Part shown: positions 7,647 through 16,091 of the stretch, piece by piece
Layout: each line of letters opens with the position of its first letter
Position numbering within the stretch: the stretch's first letter is position 1
Assembly (NCBI RefSeq): GCF_001544695.2
Contig: NZ_FCOM02000070.1
Span: 1 to 32,254 of the forward strand
Length of the DNA stretch: 32,254 nt
From: Caballeronia arvi
GTDB lineage: Bacteria > Pseudomonadota > Gammaproteobacteria > Burkholderiales > Burkholderiaceae
Reading direction: 5' to 3'
Notes under the pieces: generated by a model
Database searches by the model: none
What the model was told of the DNA's origin: nothing
The model's input: only the letters and a program-made list of their open reading frames with translations
Translations under genes and position numbers: made by a program

Positions 7647-8001
7647 TCCTGCAGCAACTTAAGCGCCCGTGGCTTCTTTCCAGAAGGCAATCTCGGGAAC
7701 GTGTTCATGGACGCAATCAAATCCCCCGTGTTCCGTGGAGATGCTTCAAAGCGGACCGGCTGTAGCAGCTCGAGGATTGCGGCTTCGACGTCCTTTGCAC
7801 GCCCAGGATCCGTATTGCAGAATGATTCCGCCGCCTAACCCGCCGGATAGTCCTGACCGTCAGGCGCCGAGTTCAACTTCGCCGTCGCACAGTTGCTCGG
7901 CGAACTGACGAGAAGCCGAGAACCCGCGCTGACACGATAGCGTTGCGAGCATGATCATTGATTTGCTTATGGGCGCGTAGTGAGGAGTCGCAGGGGGCAG
8001 G
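7647..8001. other. Gene-poor stretch with possible decayed frame
   Basis: One reverse frame gives DPGRAKDVEAAILELLQPVR (about 7790-7810 down to 7735), which looks coding and vaguely like the start of a small monooxygenase-type domain. It has no start site and runs into noise. Another reverse frame gives FAEQLCDGEVELGA. I name no product. Confidence 0.3.
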
Positions 8002-9063
8002 TCATATCGGAGACGGCCGGGCCGGGCACGCTGCATTGGCGGCCCGCGTCCGATTGACGGGCGCGGTCGAGCCACGCACGATCAGATGCGGTTCCGATGC
8101 GACGCGCATCCGGTCCGCGAGACTCGCGGGCTGCGCAATCAACTCGCGCAGCAGCGAGACGGCCAGGCCCGCCGCTTCGACGGTCGGCACGGCGACGGTC
8201 GTCAGCGGCGGCCGCCATTGCTGCGCCAGTTGGATATCGGTGATACCCACCACGGAAAGATCGCGCGGCACGGCGCGGCCGATATCGGCCGCGGCGTCGA
8301 TGGCGCCGAGCGCCGGAAGATCGTTGGTCGCGAAAATCGCCGATATACCGGGGTCGCGATCGAGCAGCGCGAGCGCGGCGGCGTACCCGCCCTGCACCGT
8401 GTCGGGCGCGTGCAGCACGTTCGCGGCGGCAACTTCGAGACCGGCGCGGCGCATGGCATCGGCGAAACCGTCGTAGCGCGATGCATGAATGCCCATCGGC
8501 TTGCTGCCGACGATCGCGCCGATCCGCTCGTGTCCCAGTCCGATCAGATGCTCTCCGGCGAGCCTTCCCGCCAACTCGAAGTCGACGGCGACGCACGGCA
8601 GCGCGGGCGGATCGGCGGGCCGCTCCCACATGCACAGCACGACGGGCGTGCCGCCGGACTGCGTGCGATGCAAGTCGTCGAAATCGAGATTGGCGTTCAT
8701 CACGAGCACGCCCTCCGACAGCGTTCCCGCGATCTGTTCGAGGTACGCGCGGCCCGTCAGCGGATCTTCGTTCGTATTGCAGATGATCACGAAATGCCCG
8801 CTCTCGCGCGCGGCGCGTTCGACGGCCAGCGCGAACTCGGGATAAAACGGATTGGCGATGCTGGATACCATCAGCGCCAGTGTCGGCGCGCGTCCCTCCG
8901 CGAGCGCGCGCGCCGCGAGGTGAGGGCGATAGTTCAGCGCGGCGACCGCTTCCAGAACGCGCCGGCGCGTTTCCTCGCCGACGCGCCCGCGGTTGCGCAA
9001 CACGTTCGACACCGTCGCGGCCGTGACGCCCGCGTGCTTCGCGACCTGGCTGAGCGTGGACAT
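8002..9063 (-). CDS. LacI-family transcriptional repressor of the galactoside locus
   Basis: A 353-residue regulator. The N-terminal LacI helix-turn-helix is LSQVAKHAGVTAATVSNVLR (residues 4-23), with the hinge helix near RPHLAARALAEGR. A periplasmic-binding-like sugar domain follows (ALMVSSIANPFYPEFALAVE, VAVDFELAGRLAGEHLIGLG, then SAIFATNDLPALGAI), ending with the usual PHLIVRGSTAPV tail plus about 17 extra residues. It is transcribed away from the ABC/GH42 operon, and a perfect LacI-type palindrome lies in the shared 200-bp region, so it probably represses that operon and perhaps itself. The inducer is probably galactose, a galactoside or a breakdown product; this is inferred from the neighbours. 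The ATG at 9063 has no strong ribosome site. Confidence 0.9.
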   Translation of the reverse strand: MSTLSQVAKHAGVTAATVSNVLRNRGRVGEETRRRVLEAVAALNYRPHLAARALAEGRAPTLALMVSSIANPFYPEFALAVERAARESGHFVIICNTNEDPLTGRAYLEQIAGTLSEGVLVMNANLDFDDLHRTQSGGTPVVLCMWERPADPPALPCVAVDFELAGRLAGEHLIGLGHERIGAIVGSKPMGIHASRYDGFADAMRRAGLEVAAANVLHAPDTVQGGYAAALALLDRDPGISAIFATNDLPALGAIDAAADIGRAVPRDLSVVGITDIQLAQQWRPPLTTVAVPTVEAAGLAVSLLRELIAQPASLADRMRVASEPHLIVRGSTAPVNRTRAANAACPARPSPI

Positions 9064-9213
9064 GATTCAGAAGGCGATGTCAGTATGTGGGAGACATGTT
9101 CAGCATTTGCATCGCTCAACAAGGCCATGCACTATGCGCAAAACACTAGAACGATTGCCGGAGACAAACCTTACGTATGCTGCGGTTTGCAGCAATTTTT
9201 TTCGTACGCAAGG

Positions 9214-9225
9214 TTAAGCGCTTAA
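9214..9225. promoter_or_regulatory. LacI-type operator palindrome
   Basis: TTAAGCGCTTAA is a perfect 12-bp palindrome with a central CG and the AANCGNTT core typical of LacI/GalR operators. It lies 39 bases upstream of the ATPase start and 150 bases upstream of the repressor start, so the adjacent LacI-type protein is its likely ligand. A second, imperfect repeat (TGCTGC/GCAGCA) lies about 30 bases to its left. Confidence 0.75.
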
Positions 9226-9263
9226 TCTCCGTGCCGGACCGATTAAATCACGGAGTTCATGCG

Positions 9264-10415
9264 ATGGCGAGCGTTTCGTTGCGAGGCGTGCAGAAAGCGT
9301 ACGGAAGTAACCCACCCGTGATTCGCGATGTCGATCTCGAGATCGGCGAAAGCGAATTCTGCGTTTTCCTCGGTCCCTCGGGCTGCGGCAAATCCACGTT
9401 GCTGCGTATGATCGCGGGTCTCGAAGACCTGAGCGATGGCGACCTGCTGATCGGCGGACGCGTGGTCAACGACCTGCCCGCGGCGGAGCGCGGCGTGGCG
9501 ATGGTGTTTCAGAGCTACGCGCTATTCCCGCACATGAGCGTCTACGAGAACATGTCGTTCGGCCTGAAGCTAGCCAAGAAATCGAAAGCCGAAATCGATG
9601 CGCGCGTGCGCGAGGCCGCGCGCGTGCTGCAACTGGACGCGCTGCTCGAACGCAAGCCGCGCGAGCTGTCGGGCGGACAACGGCAACGCGTCGCGATCGG
9701 CCGCGCCATCGTGCGCGAACCCGGCGTCTTTCTGTTCGACGAGCCGCTCTCGAATCTCGACGCCACCTTGCGCGGCCAGACGCGCATCGAGATCGCGCGT
9801 CTGCACAAGCAGTACGCCAGCGCGAGCGTGGTCTACGTGACGCACGATCAGACCGAAGCGATGACGCTCGCCGACAAGATCGTGCTGCTGAACGCCGGCG
9901 CCGACACCGCGCGTCACGGCAGCATCGCGCAGGTGGGCGCGCCGCTCGAGCTGTATCACCGGCCCGCGAGCCGCTTCGTCGCGGGCTTCATCGGCTCGCC
10001 GCGCATGAACTTCCTCGCCGCGACCGTGAGCGCGATCGACGCACAAGGCGTCACGGCGACGCTCGTGCAGACGGGCGAAGCGGTGCGCGTCGCCGTCGAC
10101 GGAAACGGCTTGCAAGAGAACGAGCCGGTGACGGTCGGCGTGCGTCCCGAGCATCTGGAACTGTCGGCAGGCGATGCGCCGGACGCGGGCGGCACGCTCA
10201 CGCGCACAGTGACGCTCACCGAACATCTCGGCGAACACAGCTACGTGCATCTCGAACAGCCCGACAGTGGCGTGCTGATCGCCAAGGTACCGGGCAATGT
10301 GCGGATCGACCGCGGACAGCCCGTGAGCTTCGTGGCGCGCCCGGACGTCTGCCATCTTTTTACCGCGGATGATTTCTCCGTGAAACCGCTCGCCGCCGTC
10401 GCCCACACCGTATAA
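9264..10415 (+). CDS. Sugar ABC transporter ATPase (MalK/UgpC type)
   Basis: This 383-residue protein powers carbohydrate import. Motifs are Walker A GPSGCGKST (37-45), the Q-loop in VFQSYALFPHMSVYENM (Q83), signature LSGGQRQRVA (135-144), Walker B VFLFDEPLSNLDA (155-167) and the switch His in VYVTHDQTEAM (H194). A C-terminal TOBE/OB regulatory domain follows (GFIGSPRMNFL, VTVGVRPEHLEL). The start at 9264 is chosen because CGGAG lies 8 bases upstream and the family normally begins here; the longer open frame has no ribosome site. It is the first gene of the galactoside operon, 9 bp ahead of the beta-galactosidase, and serves the two permeases encoded downstream. Unusually, it leads the operon and is separated from its permeases by the enzyme and binding-protein genes. 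Confidence 0.95.
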   Translation: MASVSLRGVQKAYGSNPPVIRDVDLEIGESEFCVFLGPSGCGKSTLLRMIAGLEDLSDGDLLIGGRVVNDLPAAERGVAMVFQSYALFPHMSVYENMSFGLKLAKKSKAEIDARVREAARVLQLDALLERKPRELSGGQRQRVAIGRAIVREPGVFLFDEPLSNLDATLRGQTRIEIARLHKQYASASVVYVTHDQTEAMTLADKIVLLNAGADTARHGSIAQVGAPLELYHRPASRFVAGFIGSPRMNFLAATVSAIDAQGVTATLVQTGEAVRVAVDGNGLQENEPVTVGVRPEHLELSAGDAPDAGGTLTRTVTLTEHLGEHSYVHLEQPDSGVLIAKVPGNVRIDRGQPVSFVARPDVCHLFTADDFSVKPLAAVAHTV

Positions 10416-10424
10416 GGAAAACTG

Positions 10425-12365
10425 ATGCGCCTCGGAGTCTGCTATTACCCGGAACACTGGCCGGAAACGATGTGGGAGGATGACGCGCGCCGCATGAAGG
10501 CGCTCGGCATCGAACAGGTGCGGATCGCGGAGTTCGCGTGGAGCCGCATGGAGCCTTCGCCGGGCGAATACGACTGGGGCTGGCTGGATCGCGCGGTCGA
10601 CGTGCTCGGCGCGGCAGACTTACAGATCGTGATGTGCACGCCGACGGCGACGCCGCCCAAATGGCTGATCGACCGTCATCCGGACGTGCTGCCCGTCGGC
10701 GCCGATGGACGTCCGCGCGCGTTCGGCTCGCGGCGTCATTACGATTTTTCGTCGCCGTCGTACTTCGAGGCATCGCTCGCGATCTGCACGGCGGTGGCGA
10801 AGCGCTACGGCCAGCATCCGGCGGTCGCGTTCTGGCAGACGGACAACGAGTACGGATGCCACAACACCGTGGTCAGCTATTCGCCGGCGGCCGTGCAGCG
10901 CTTTCGTCAGTGGCTCAAGGCGCGCTATGGCACCGTCGATGCGCTGAATCGCGCCTGGGGCACCGTGTTCTGGAGCATGGAATATCGCAGCTTCGACGAA
11001 ATCGATGCGCCCGTCGCCACGGTGACGGAAGCGCATCCGTCGCATCGGCTGGATTACCGGCGCTTCGCCTCCGATGAAGTCGCGCGCTACAACCGCATGC
11101 AGGTGGAGATCATCCGCGCGCATTCGCCGGGGCGGCCTGTCGCGCACAACTTCATGCAGCTTTTCACGGAGTTCGATCACTACGACGTCGCGGCCGATCT
11201 CGATATCGCCACGTGGGACAGCTATCCGCTCGGCGCGCTGGAAGAGCAGTGGTACGCGCCGGAAGTGAAGGCGAAGTTTCTGCGCACCGGTCATCCGGAC
11301 TTCGCATCGTTCAATCACGATGTGTATCGCGGCATGTCGAAGCTGCCGTTCTGGGTGATGGAGCAGCAGCCCGGCCCGGTCAACTGGGCGCACTGGAATC
11401 CGTCGCCGCTGCCGGGCATGGTGCGGCTGTGGTCGTGGGAAGCGTTCGCGCACGGCGCGGGCTGCGTGTCGTACTTCAGATGGCGGCAGGCGCCGTTCGC
11501 GCAGGAGCAGATGCACGCGGGGCTGAACACGCCCGACAACCTGCTCGACGTGGGCGGCAGCGAAGCGCATTGCGTCGCGGAGGAAATCGCCCGCGTCGAA
11601 GCGCACGCCGATGCGAACGCGCCCGTGCGCGGCAAGATCGCACTCGTTTGGGATTACGAAGCAAAGTGGCTGTTCGAGATTCACCCGCAAGGCGCGGACT
11701 TTTTCTATCCGCGCTTTGCGTTCGAGTACTACTCGGCGCTGCGCTCGCTTGGTTTCGACGTGGATATCGTGTCCGCGCACGCGCCGCTCGACGGCTACGC
11801 GATGATCGTCGTGCCGCCGCTGCCCATCGTCCCCGATGACTTCGCCGCGCGGCTGAAGGCATCGGGCGCGCATGTCGTGTTCGGGCCGCGCTGCGGATCG
11901 AAGACGGAGAGCGTGCAGATCCCGTCGAACCTGCCGCCGGGCTCGTTGTCATCGATTCTGCCGGTGCGCGTATGGCGCGTCGAATCGATGCGGCCGAACG
12001 TGACGGAAGCGGTGGAAGGCGGTTATGCGCGTCATTGGCGCGACTTGATCGAACCGGCGCAAACAACGGTGCTTGCGCGCTTCGCGGACGACCATCCCGC
12101 CTATGTTCAGGCGGACAAGGTGCATTACTTCACGAGCCTGTTCGACGATGCGCTCACGCAATCGCTCTTCGCCCGCATCGCAAAAGAAGCGGGTCTTGCG
12201 CCGACGCCGCTTGCGGACGGCATCCGCGTGAGCCGCCGTGGCGGGCTGACTTACGTCTTCAACTATTCGAACGATCCGCACATCGTCGATGGTATCGGCG
12301 GCGATCGTTTCATCATCGGGTCGCGTGAAGTGGAACCGCAAGGCGTGGCGATTTATCGAGCGTAA
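10425..12365 (+). CDS. Beta-galactosidase, glycoside hydrolase family 42
   Basis: A 646-residue GH42 enzyme, the family's normal length. It opens with GVCYYPEHWPETMWEDD, the typical TIM-barrel entry. The acid/base Glu is E142 in WQTDNEYGCH and the nucleophile is E313 in PFWVMEQQPGPVNW. The A-domain continues to about residue 390, followed by the trimerisation (flavodoxin-like) domain (GKIALVWDYEAKWLFE to VFGPRCGSKTE) and a small beta C-domain. GH42 enzymes release terminal beta-linked galactose, often from plant or oligosaccharide material. There is no signal peptide, so it acts in the cytoplasm on imported galactosides. AAGGAAAACTG before the ATG is the ribosome site. It lies inside the transporter operon, between ATPase and binding protein, so uptake and hydrolysis are co-regulated. 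Arabinosidase side activity is possible in this family. Confidence 0.95.
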   Translation: MRLGVCYYPEHWPETMWEDDARRMKALGIEQVRIAEFAWSRMEPSPGEYDWGWLDRAVDVLGAADLQIVMCTPTATPPKWLIDRHPDVLPVGADGRPRAFGSRRHYDFSSPSYFEASLAICTAVAKRYGQHPAVAFWQTDNEYGCHNTVVSYSPAAVQRFRQWLKARYGTVDALNRAWGTVFWSMEYRSFDEIDAPVATVTEAHPSHRLDYRRFASDEVARYNRMQVEIIRAHSPGRPVAHNFMQLFTEFDHYDVAADLDIATWDSYPLGALEEQWYAPEVKAKFLRTGHPDFASFNHDVYRGMSKLPFWVMEQQPGPVNWAHWNPSPLPGMVRLWSWEAFAHGAGCVSYFRWRQAPFAQEQMHAGLNTPDNLLDVGGSEAHCVAEEIARVEAHADANAPVRGKIALVWDYEAKWLFEIHPQGADFFYPRFAFEYYSALRSLGFDVDIVSAHAPLDGYAMIVVPPLPIVPDDFAARLKASGAHVVFGPRCGSKTESVQIPSNLPPGSLSSILPVRVWRVESMRPNVTEAVEGGYARHWRDLIEPAQTTVLARFADDHPAYVQADKVHYFTSLFDDALTQSLFARIAKEAGLAPTPLADGIRVSRRGGLTYVFNYSNDPHIVDGIGGDRFIIGSREVEPQGVAIYRA

Positions 12366-12411
12366 AAAGCGAAGGCCGTACAAAAAGCACAACATCATCA
12401 GGAGACGAGAA

Positions 12412-13677
12412 ATGACAGCAGGCAGCCTCAAGACACGCATGCGCATCGCTGCGGCGGCGTTCGCGGTGGCGATGGGCGTCACGTCGTTCGCGACGGGCGC
12501 GGCGCAGGCCGCGACGATGACGATGAACATCGCGTTCAAGGGCGCGAGTCAGCGCGCGGTATGGCAGGAAGTCGTCGACGCCTTCAAGAAAGCGCATCCC
12601 GACGTCGACGTGAAAGTGTCGTTCATCGACGAGGAAGCCTACAAGGTGCAACTGCCCGGCTGGCTGTCGACGGTCGCGCCCGATATCGTCAACTGGCACA
12701 ACGGCGAGCGCATGGCGTACTACGCGCGGCGCGGCCTGTTCGAGGACCTGAGCGGCGACTGGAAGAAGAACGGCTGGGACGGCATGTATGCATCGACCAA
12801 GGAATCGTCGACCTACAACGGCAAGCAGTATGCCGCGCCCACGGTGTATTACTCGTGGGGTCTCTTCTATCGCAAGGACCTGTTCCAGAAGGCCGGCATC
12901 ACCGAAGAGCCGAAGACCTGGGACCAGTTGATGGACGCGTGCAAGAAGCTGAAAGCAGCGGGCGTTACGCCGTTCGCCGTCGGCGGGCGCGATGCGTGGA
13001 CGCTTGCCGGCTGGTTCGATTATCTCGATCTGCGTCTGAACGGCAACGCGTTTCATCAGCAGTTGATGGCGGGCAACGTGCCCTATACCGATCCGCGCGT
13101 GAAGAAGGTTTATCTGGCGTGGAAGCAGTTGCTCGACGATAAGGATTTCATCGACAACTCGCTGTCCTACGATCTCGATGCCGCGCAGCCGTTCCTGTTC
13201 CAGGGCAAGGCCGCGATGATGCTGATGGGCACGTTCATCACGGGCGGCTTCCCAGCGAACGTGAAGCCGGAGATGGGCTACTTCCAGTTCCCGATCATCG
13301 ACCCGAAGGTGCCGACCGCCGAAGACGGTCCGGTGGAATCGCTGCACATTCCGGCGAAGGCCAAGAACAAGGCCGATGCCCACGCGTTTCTCGCCTTCGT
13401 GGAAACGCCGGAAATGGGCGCGAAGCTCGCGCAAGGACTGGGCTCGCTCTCGGCGAACAGCAAGTCGCCGGAGCCGGACGATCCCATTTCGAAGATCGGC
13501 TTCCAGATTCTGTCGAACACGAAGGGCGGCATCGCGCAGTTCTATGATCGCGACATGACCAAGGAAATGGCCGACGAAGGCATGAAGGGCATGCAGCAGT
13601 TCGTGTCCGATCCTTCGAAGCTCGACAGCATCCTGGCGCAGCTCGAACAGACGCGCAAGCGCATCTACAAGAAGTAA
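12412..13677 (+). CDS. Periplasmic sugar-binding protein, ABC transporter family 1
   Basis: The 421-residue protein starts with a classic Sec signal (KTRMRIAAAAFAVAMGVTSF, cut near AQA/ATM, residue 33). The mature part is a type-1 extracellular solute-binding fold: MNIAFKGASQRAVWQEVVDA, APDIVNWHNGERMAYYA, YAAPTVYYSWGLFYRKDLF ('Y..P......YNK..F' motif), TWDQLMDACKKLK and GKAAMMLMGTF. It should capture a galactoside or oligosaccharide and hand it to the two permeases. The start at 12412 has GGAGACGAGAA directly before it. It follows the GH42 gene by 46 bp and is separated from the first permease by a strong hairpin, a common arrangement for raising binding-protein levels over permeases. Confidence 0.95.
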   Translation: MTAGSLKTRMRIAAAAFAVAMGVTSFATGAAQAATMTMNIAFKGASQRAVWQEVVDAFKKAHPDVDVKVSFIDEEAYKVQLPGWLSTVAPDIVNWHNGERMAYYARRGLFEDLSGDWKKNGWDGMYASTKESSTYNGKQYAAPTVYYSWGLFYRKDLFQKAGITEEPKTWDQLMDACKKLKAAGVTPFAVGGRDAWTLAGWFDYLDLRLNGNAFHQQLMAGNVPYTDPRVKKVYLAWKQLLDDKDFIDNSLSYDLDAAQPFLFQGKAAMMLMGTFITGGFPANVKPEMGYFQFPIIDPKVPTAEDGPVESLHIPAKAKNKADAHAFLAFVETPEMGAKLAQGLGSLSANSKSPEPDDPISKIGFQILSNTKGGIAQFYDRDMTKEMADEGMKGMQQFVSDPSKLDSILAQLEQTRKRIYKK

Positions 13678-13689
13678 GGTCGAGGGCAA

Positions 13690-13717
13690 GGCGCGCGGCG
13701 GCTCGATACCGCGCGCC
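13690..13717 (+). promoter_or_regulatory. Intercistronic hairpin between binding protein and permease
   Basis: GGCGCGCGG (13690-13698) pairs perfectly with CCGCGCGCC (13709-13717) around a 10-base loop. No T-run follows. In sugar ABC operons such structures behind the binding-protein gene protect the upstream message or attenuate downstream expression; that role is inferred here. Confidence 0.6.
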
Positions 13718-13743
13718 GCCGCAGCGAAGAAAGGAGAGCCGTC

Positions 13744-14703
13744 GTGCCGCATTCCGCCACACGTCAGGACGTCAACGCACAGCCGCGCGAGCCGGATGCG
13801 TCGCATTCGCCGCGTTCGCCACATTCGCGCACGAAGCGGCGCGGACCGTCGCCGACGGCGCGCAGGCAACGCAAGGCAGCGCTGCTGTTTCTCGCGCCCG
13901 CGTGCGTCATGGTCGCCGTCTACGTCATCTGGCCGATTCTTTCGTCGATCCGGCTCAGCTTCTACAACTGGGACGGCATGACGGAACAGACCTTCGTCGG
14001 CCTGGACAACTTCATCGAACTGTTTCAGGCGCCGACCTTCTATACCGCGCTGAAGAACAACGTCATCTGGCTCGCGCTGTTTCTTCTTGCGCCGCCGATG
14101 GGTCTCGCCGTCGCGCTCTATCTGAATCAGGCGGTGGCGGGCATACGCATCGTCAAGTCGCTGTTTTTTGCGCCGTTCGTGCTGTCGGGCGTGGTCGTGG
14201 GGCTGATCTTCTCGTGGTTCTACGATCCGACCTTCGGTCTGCTGGCGGTGATACTCGGACACGGCGTGCCGGTGCTCGGCGACGCGCGCTATGCGACGTT
14301 CGGCATCGTCTTCGCGGCGCTGTGGCCGCAAACCGCCTACTGCATGATTCTGTATCTGACCGGCCTGACGGCGCTCAACAGCGAGCAACTGGAAGCGGCG
14401 CGCATGGAAGGCGCGAAGGGCTGGACGATGCTCTGGCATGTCGTGCTGCCGCAATTGCGTCCGGTGACCTTCATGGCGATCGTCGTGACCGTGATCGGCG
14501 CGCTGCGCAGCTTCGATCTGATCTCGGTGATGACGGGCGGCGGTCCCTTCGAAAGCTCGACGGTGCTCGCGTATTACATGTACGACCAGGCCATCAAGTA
14601 TTACCGGATCGGTTATTCGGCGTCGATCGCGGTGGTGCTGTTCGCGATCATGCTCGTGTACATCGTCTATCACTTGCGGCGCATGCTGCGTAACGAAATC
14701 TAA
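13744..14703 (+). CDS. Sugar ABC transporter permease (MalF/LacF type)
   Basis: A 319-residue inner-membrane permease. The first about 45 residues are hydrophilic and basic (SPHSRTKRRGPSPTARRQRK), followed by six membrane segments starting AALLFLAPACVMVAVYVIWP. The cytoplasmic EAA loop that docks on the ATPase is EQLEAARMEGAKGWTMLWHV (residues 214-233). The NWDGM and GLDNF stretch after the first helix is typical of the MalF/UgpA group. The start is GTG at 13744, supported by AAGGAGAG about 5 bases upstream. The stop is 9 bp before the second permease. It forms a heterodimer with that protein to move the sugar delivered by the binding protein. Confidence 0.93.
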   Translation: MPHSATRQDVNAQPREPDASHSPRSPHSRTKRRGPSPTARRQRKAALLFLAPACVMVAVYVIWPILSSIRLSFYNWDGMTEQTFVGLDNFIELFQAPTFYTALKNNVIWLALFLLAPPMGLAVALYLNQAVAGIRIVKSLFFAPFVLSGVVVGLIFSWFYDPTFGLLAVILGHGVPVLGDARYATFGIVFAALWPQTAYCMILYLTGLTALNSEQLEAARMEGAKGWTMLWHVVLPQLRPVTFMAIVVTVIGALRSFDLISVMTGGGPFESSTVLAYYMYDQAIKYYRIGYSASIAVVLFAIMLVYIVYHLRRMLRNEI

Positions 14704-14712
14704 GGAGCGAGC

Positions 14713-15564
14713 ATGTATCCGATGCCCGTGCAGAAGTGGAAGCCGCTCAACCGGCGTCTCTACAAACTCTCGCTTCCCATTGCGCTTCTGATCTGGCTAT
14801 TGCCGATGATCGCCGTGCTGATCACGTCGGTGCGTTCGAGCGAGGAACTCAGTCTCGGCAACTATTGGGGCTGGCCGCAGCACATCTCGCTGGTGGCCAA
14901 CTATCGCGAGGCGCTCACCGCCTCGCCGATGCTGCATTACTTCATGAACAGCGTGCTCATTACCGTGCCGGCGGTGCTCGGCGCGATCGCGCTCGCGGCG
15001 ATGGCGGGCTTCGCGCTCGCGATCTATCGCTTTCCCGGCAACACGGCGCTGTTTGCCACGTTCGTCGCGGGCAATTTCGTGCCTATCCAGATTCTGATGA
15101 TTCCGGTGCGCGATCTCTCGCTGAGCCTCGGATTGTTCAATACGGTGGGCGCGCTGATCCTGTTTCATCTGTCGTTTCAGACGGGATTTTGCACGCTGTT
15201 TCTGCGCAATTTCATCAGCCAGTTGCCGTTCGAACTGATCGAGGCGGCGCGCATCGAAGGCGCGAGCGAATGGACGGTGTTCACGCGCATCGTGCTGCCG
15301 CTGATTCGGCCGGCGCTCGCGGCGCTCACGGTGCTCGTTTTCACATTCGTCTGGAACGACTATTTCTGGGCGCTGTGTCTGACTCAGGGCGACGATGCCG
15401 CGCCGATCACGGTCGGTGTCGCGGCCCTGAAGGGGCAATGGACGACGGCGTGGAATCTCGTGTCGGCGGGTTCGATTCTCGCCGCGCTGCCGTCGGTGGC
15501 GATATTCTTCGCGATGCAGAAGCACTTCGTCGCGGGATTGACGTTCGGGGCGACGAAGGGGTGA
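14713..15564 (+). CDS. Sugar ABC transporter permease (MalG/LacG type)
   Basis: This 283-residue protein is the second transmembrane subunit. It has six membrane segments, the first being LPIALLIWLLPMIAVLITSV (21-40), the short extracytoplasmic loop RSSEELSLGNYWGWP typical of the MalG group, and the EAA loop ELIEAARIEGASEWTVFTRI (174-193), followed by the family ending (FVAGLTFGATKG). AAGGAGCGAGC just before the ATG is a strong ribosome site. It is the last gene of the galactoside operon. No clear intrinsic terminator follows, only a stem-loop about 100 bp downstream. Confidence 0.93.
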   Translation: MYPMPVQKWKPLNRRLYKLSLPIALLIWLLPMIAVLITSVRSSEELSLGNYWGWPQHISLVANYREALTASPMLHYFMNSVLITVPAVLGAIALAAMAGFALAIYRFPGNTALFATFVAGNFVPIQILMIPVRDLSLSLGLFNTVGALILFHLSFQTGFCTLFLRNFISQLPFELIEAARIEGASEWTVFTRIVLPLIRPALAALTVLVFTFVWNDYFWALCLTQGDDAAPITVGVAALKGQWTTAWNLVSAGSILAALPSVAIFFAMQKHFVAGLTFGATKG

Positions 15565-15666
15565 GCGGGAACATCGTCCTCACTCTCATCCAACTCGCCA
15601 CGCCTGAAGTCGAAGCAACCGACAACCAGCGTGGCACGTCATGGACAACGACTTCGACAGCCCGTT

Positions 15667-15685
15667 CGCGAGCAAGCCGCTCGCG
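15667..15685. other. Stem-loop downstream of the galactoside operon
   Basis: CGCGAGC (15667-15673) pairs with GCTCGCG (15679-15685) around a 5-base loop. No T-run follows on either strand. It lies in a 290-bp gene-free stretch between the permease and the leftward small genes and may stabilise the operon's 3' end. Confidence 0.35.
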
Positions 15686-15781
15686 CAACAGGTGACCAAT
15701 CCCAATATCGCGTCGCCACGGGTTTTCCCTTGCCGGCCAGGGCGGCATCGGCATACGGCACAAGTTCCGATGCGGACTCGG

Positions 15782-15811
15782 AAAAAAAAGCGCCGACTGT
15801 GACGTCGGCGC
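15782..15811 (-). terminator. Rho-independent terminator of the small-gene pair
   Basis: On the reverse strand GCGCCGAC and GTCGGCGC (15804-15811 with 15790-15797) form an 8-bp GC-rich stem with a 6-base loop, followed by eight T residues (15789-15782). It lies 45 bp beyond the stop of the leftward gene at 15856. Confidence 0.85.
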
Positions 15812-15855
15812 AAAAGTCCCGAGGGGGGACCTGAGAGATCGTTCCTGTGTGCTGC

Positions 15856-16065
15856 TCAATGCACGGTGCCGAAGAAAGCGATCGCGCCTTCCGCAGGCGT
15901 GAGACCCGCCTGAAAATAGCCTTCGAGACGATCCGCAATCGTCTCGTCGAGCGTGAACGGCGGCTGCACCATCCCGAAGCGGCACGCATGGTCGTACCAC
16001 TCGTCGAGCCAGGCGCGCAGATCGTTCACATACGGCGGTAGCGCATTCGTTGCATCGTCGAACAT
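15856..16065 (-). CDS. Small acidic protein of unknown function
   Basis: This 69-residue protein is acidic and rich in aromatic residues (LRAWLDEWYDHACRFGM, then LDETIADRLEGYFQAGLTPA) and is probably helical. I recognise no family. The open frame extends 10 codons further upstream, but AAGGAGGT sits 5 bases before the ATG at 16065, so that start is chosen. There is no signal peptide or membrane helix. It is the second gene of a leftward pair, 26 bp behind the gene at 16092-16340, and is followed by a good terminator. The clean ribosome sites and terminator argue that it is real. Confidence 0.7.
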   Translation of the reverse strand: MFDDATNALPPYVNDLRAWLDEWYDHACRFGMVQPPFTLDETIADRLEGYFQAGLTPAEGAIAFFGTVH

Positions 16066-16091
16066 GAATACCTCCTTGTTTCGTGCAACGA

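Noticed and set aside
7660..7850. Possible monooxygenase-like (ABM) or other small enzyme remnant on the reverse strand
   Set aside because: Only about 20 residues look family-like and the continuation does not fit; not enough for a call.
12313..14673. Very long (786-codon) reverse frame
   Set aside because: It is antisense to the binding-protein and permease genes and rich in His/Arg/Asp, the usual shadow of GC-rich coding DNA.
15641..15799. Small plus-strand frame starting MDNDFDSPFASKPLAQQ after the galactoside operon
   Set aside because: The first residues look plausible, but there is no strong ribosome site, no known family, and the end is Arg/Lys noise running into the opposing terminator.
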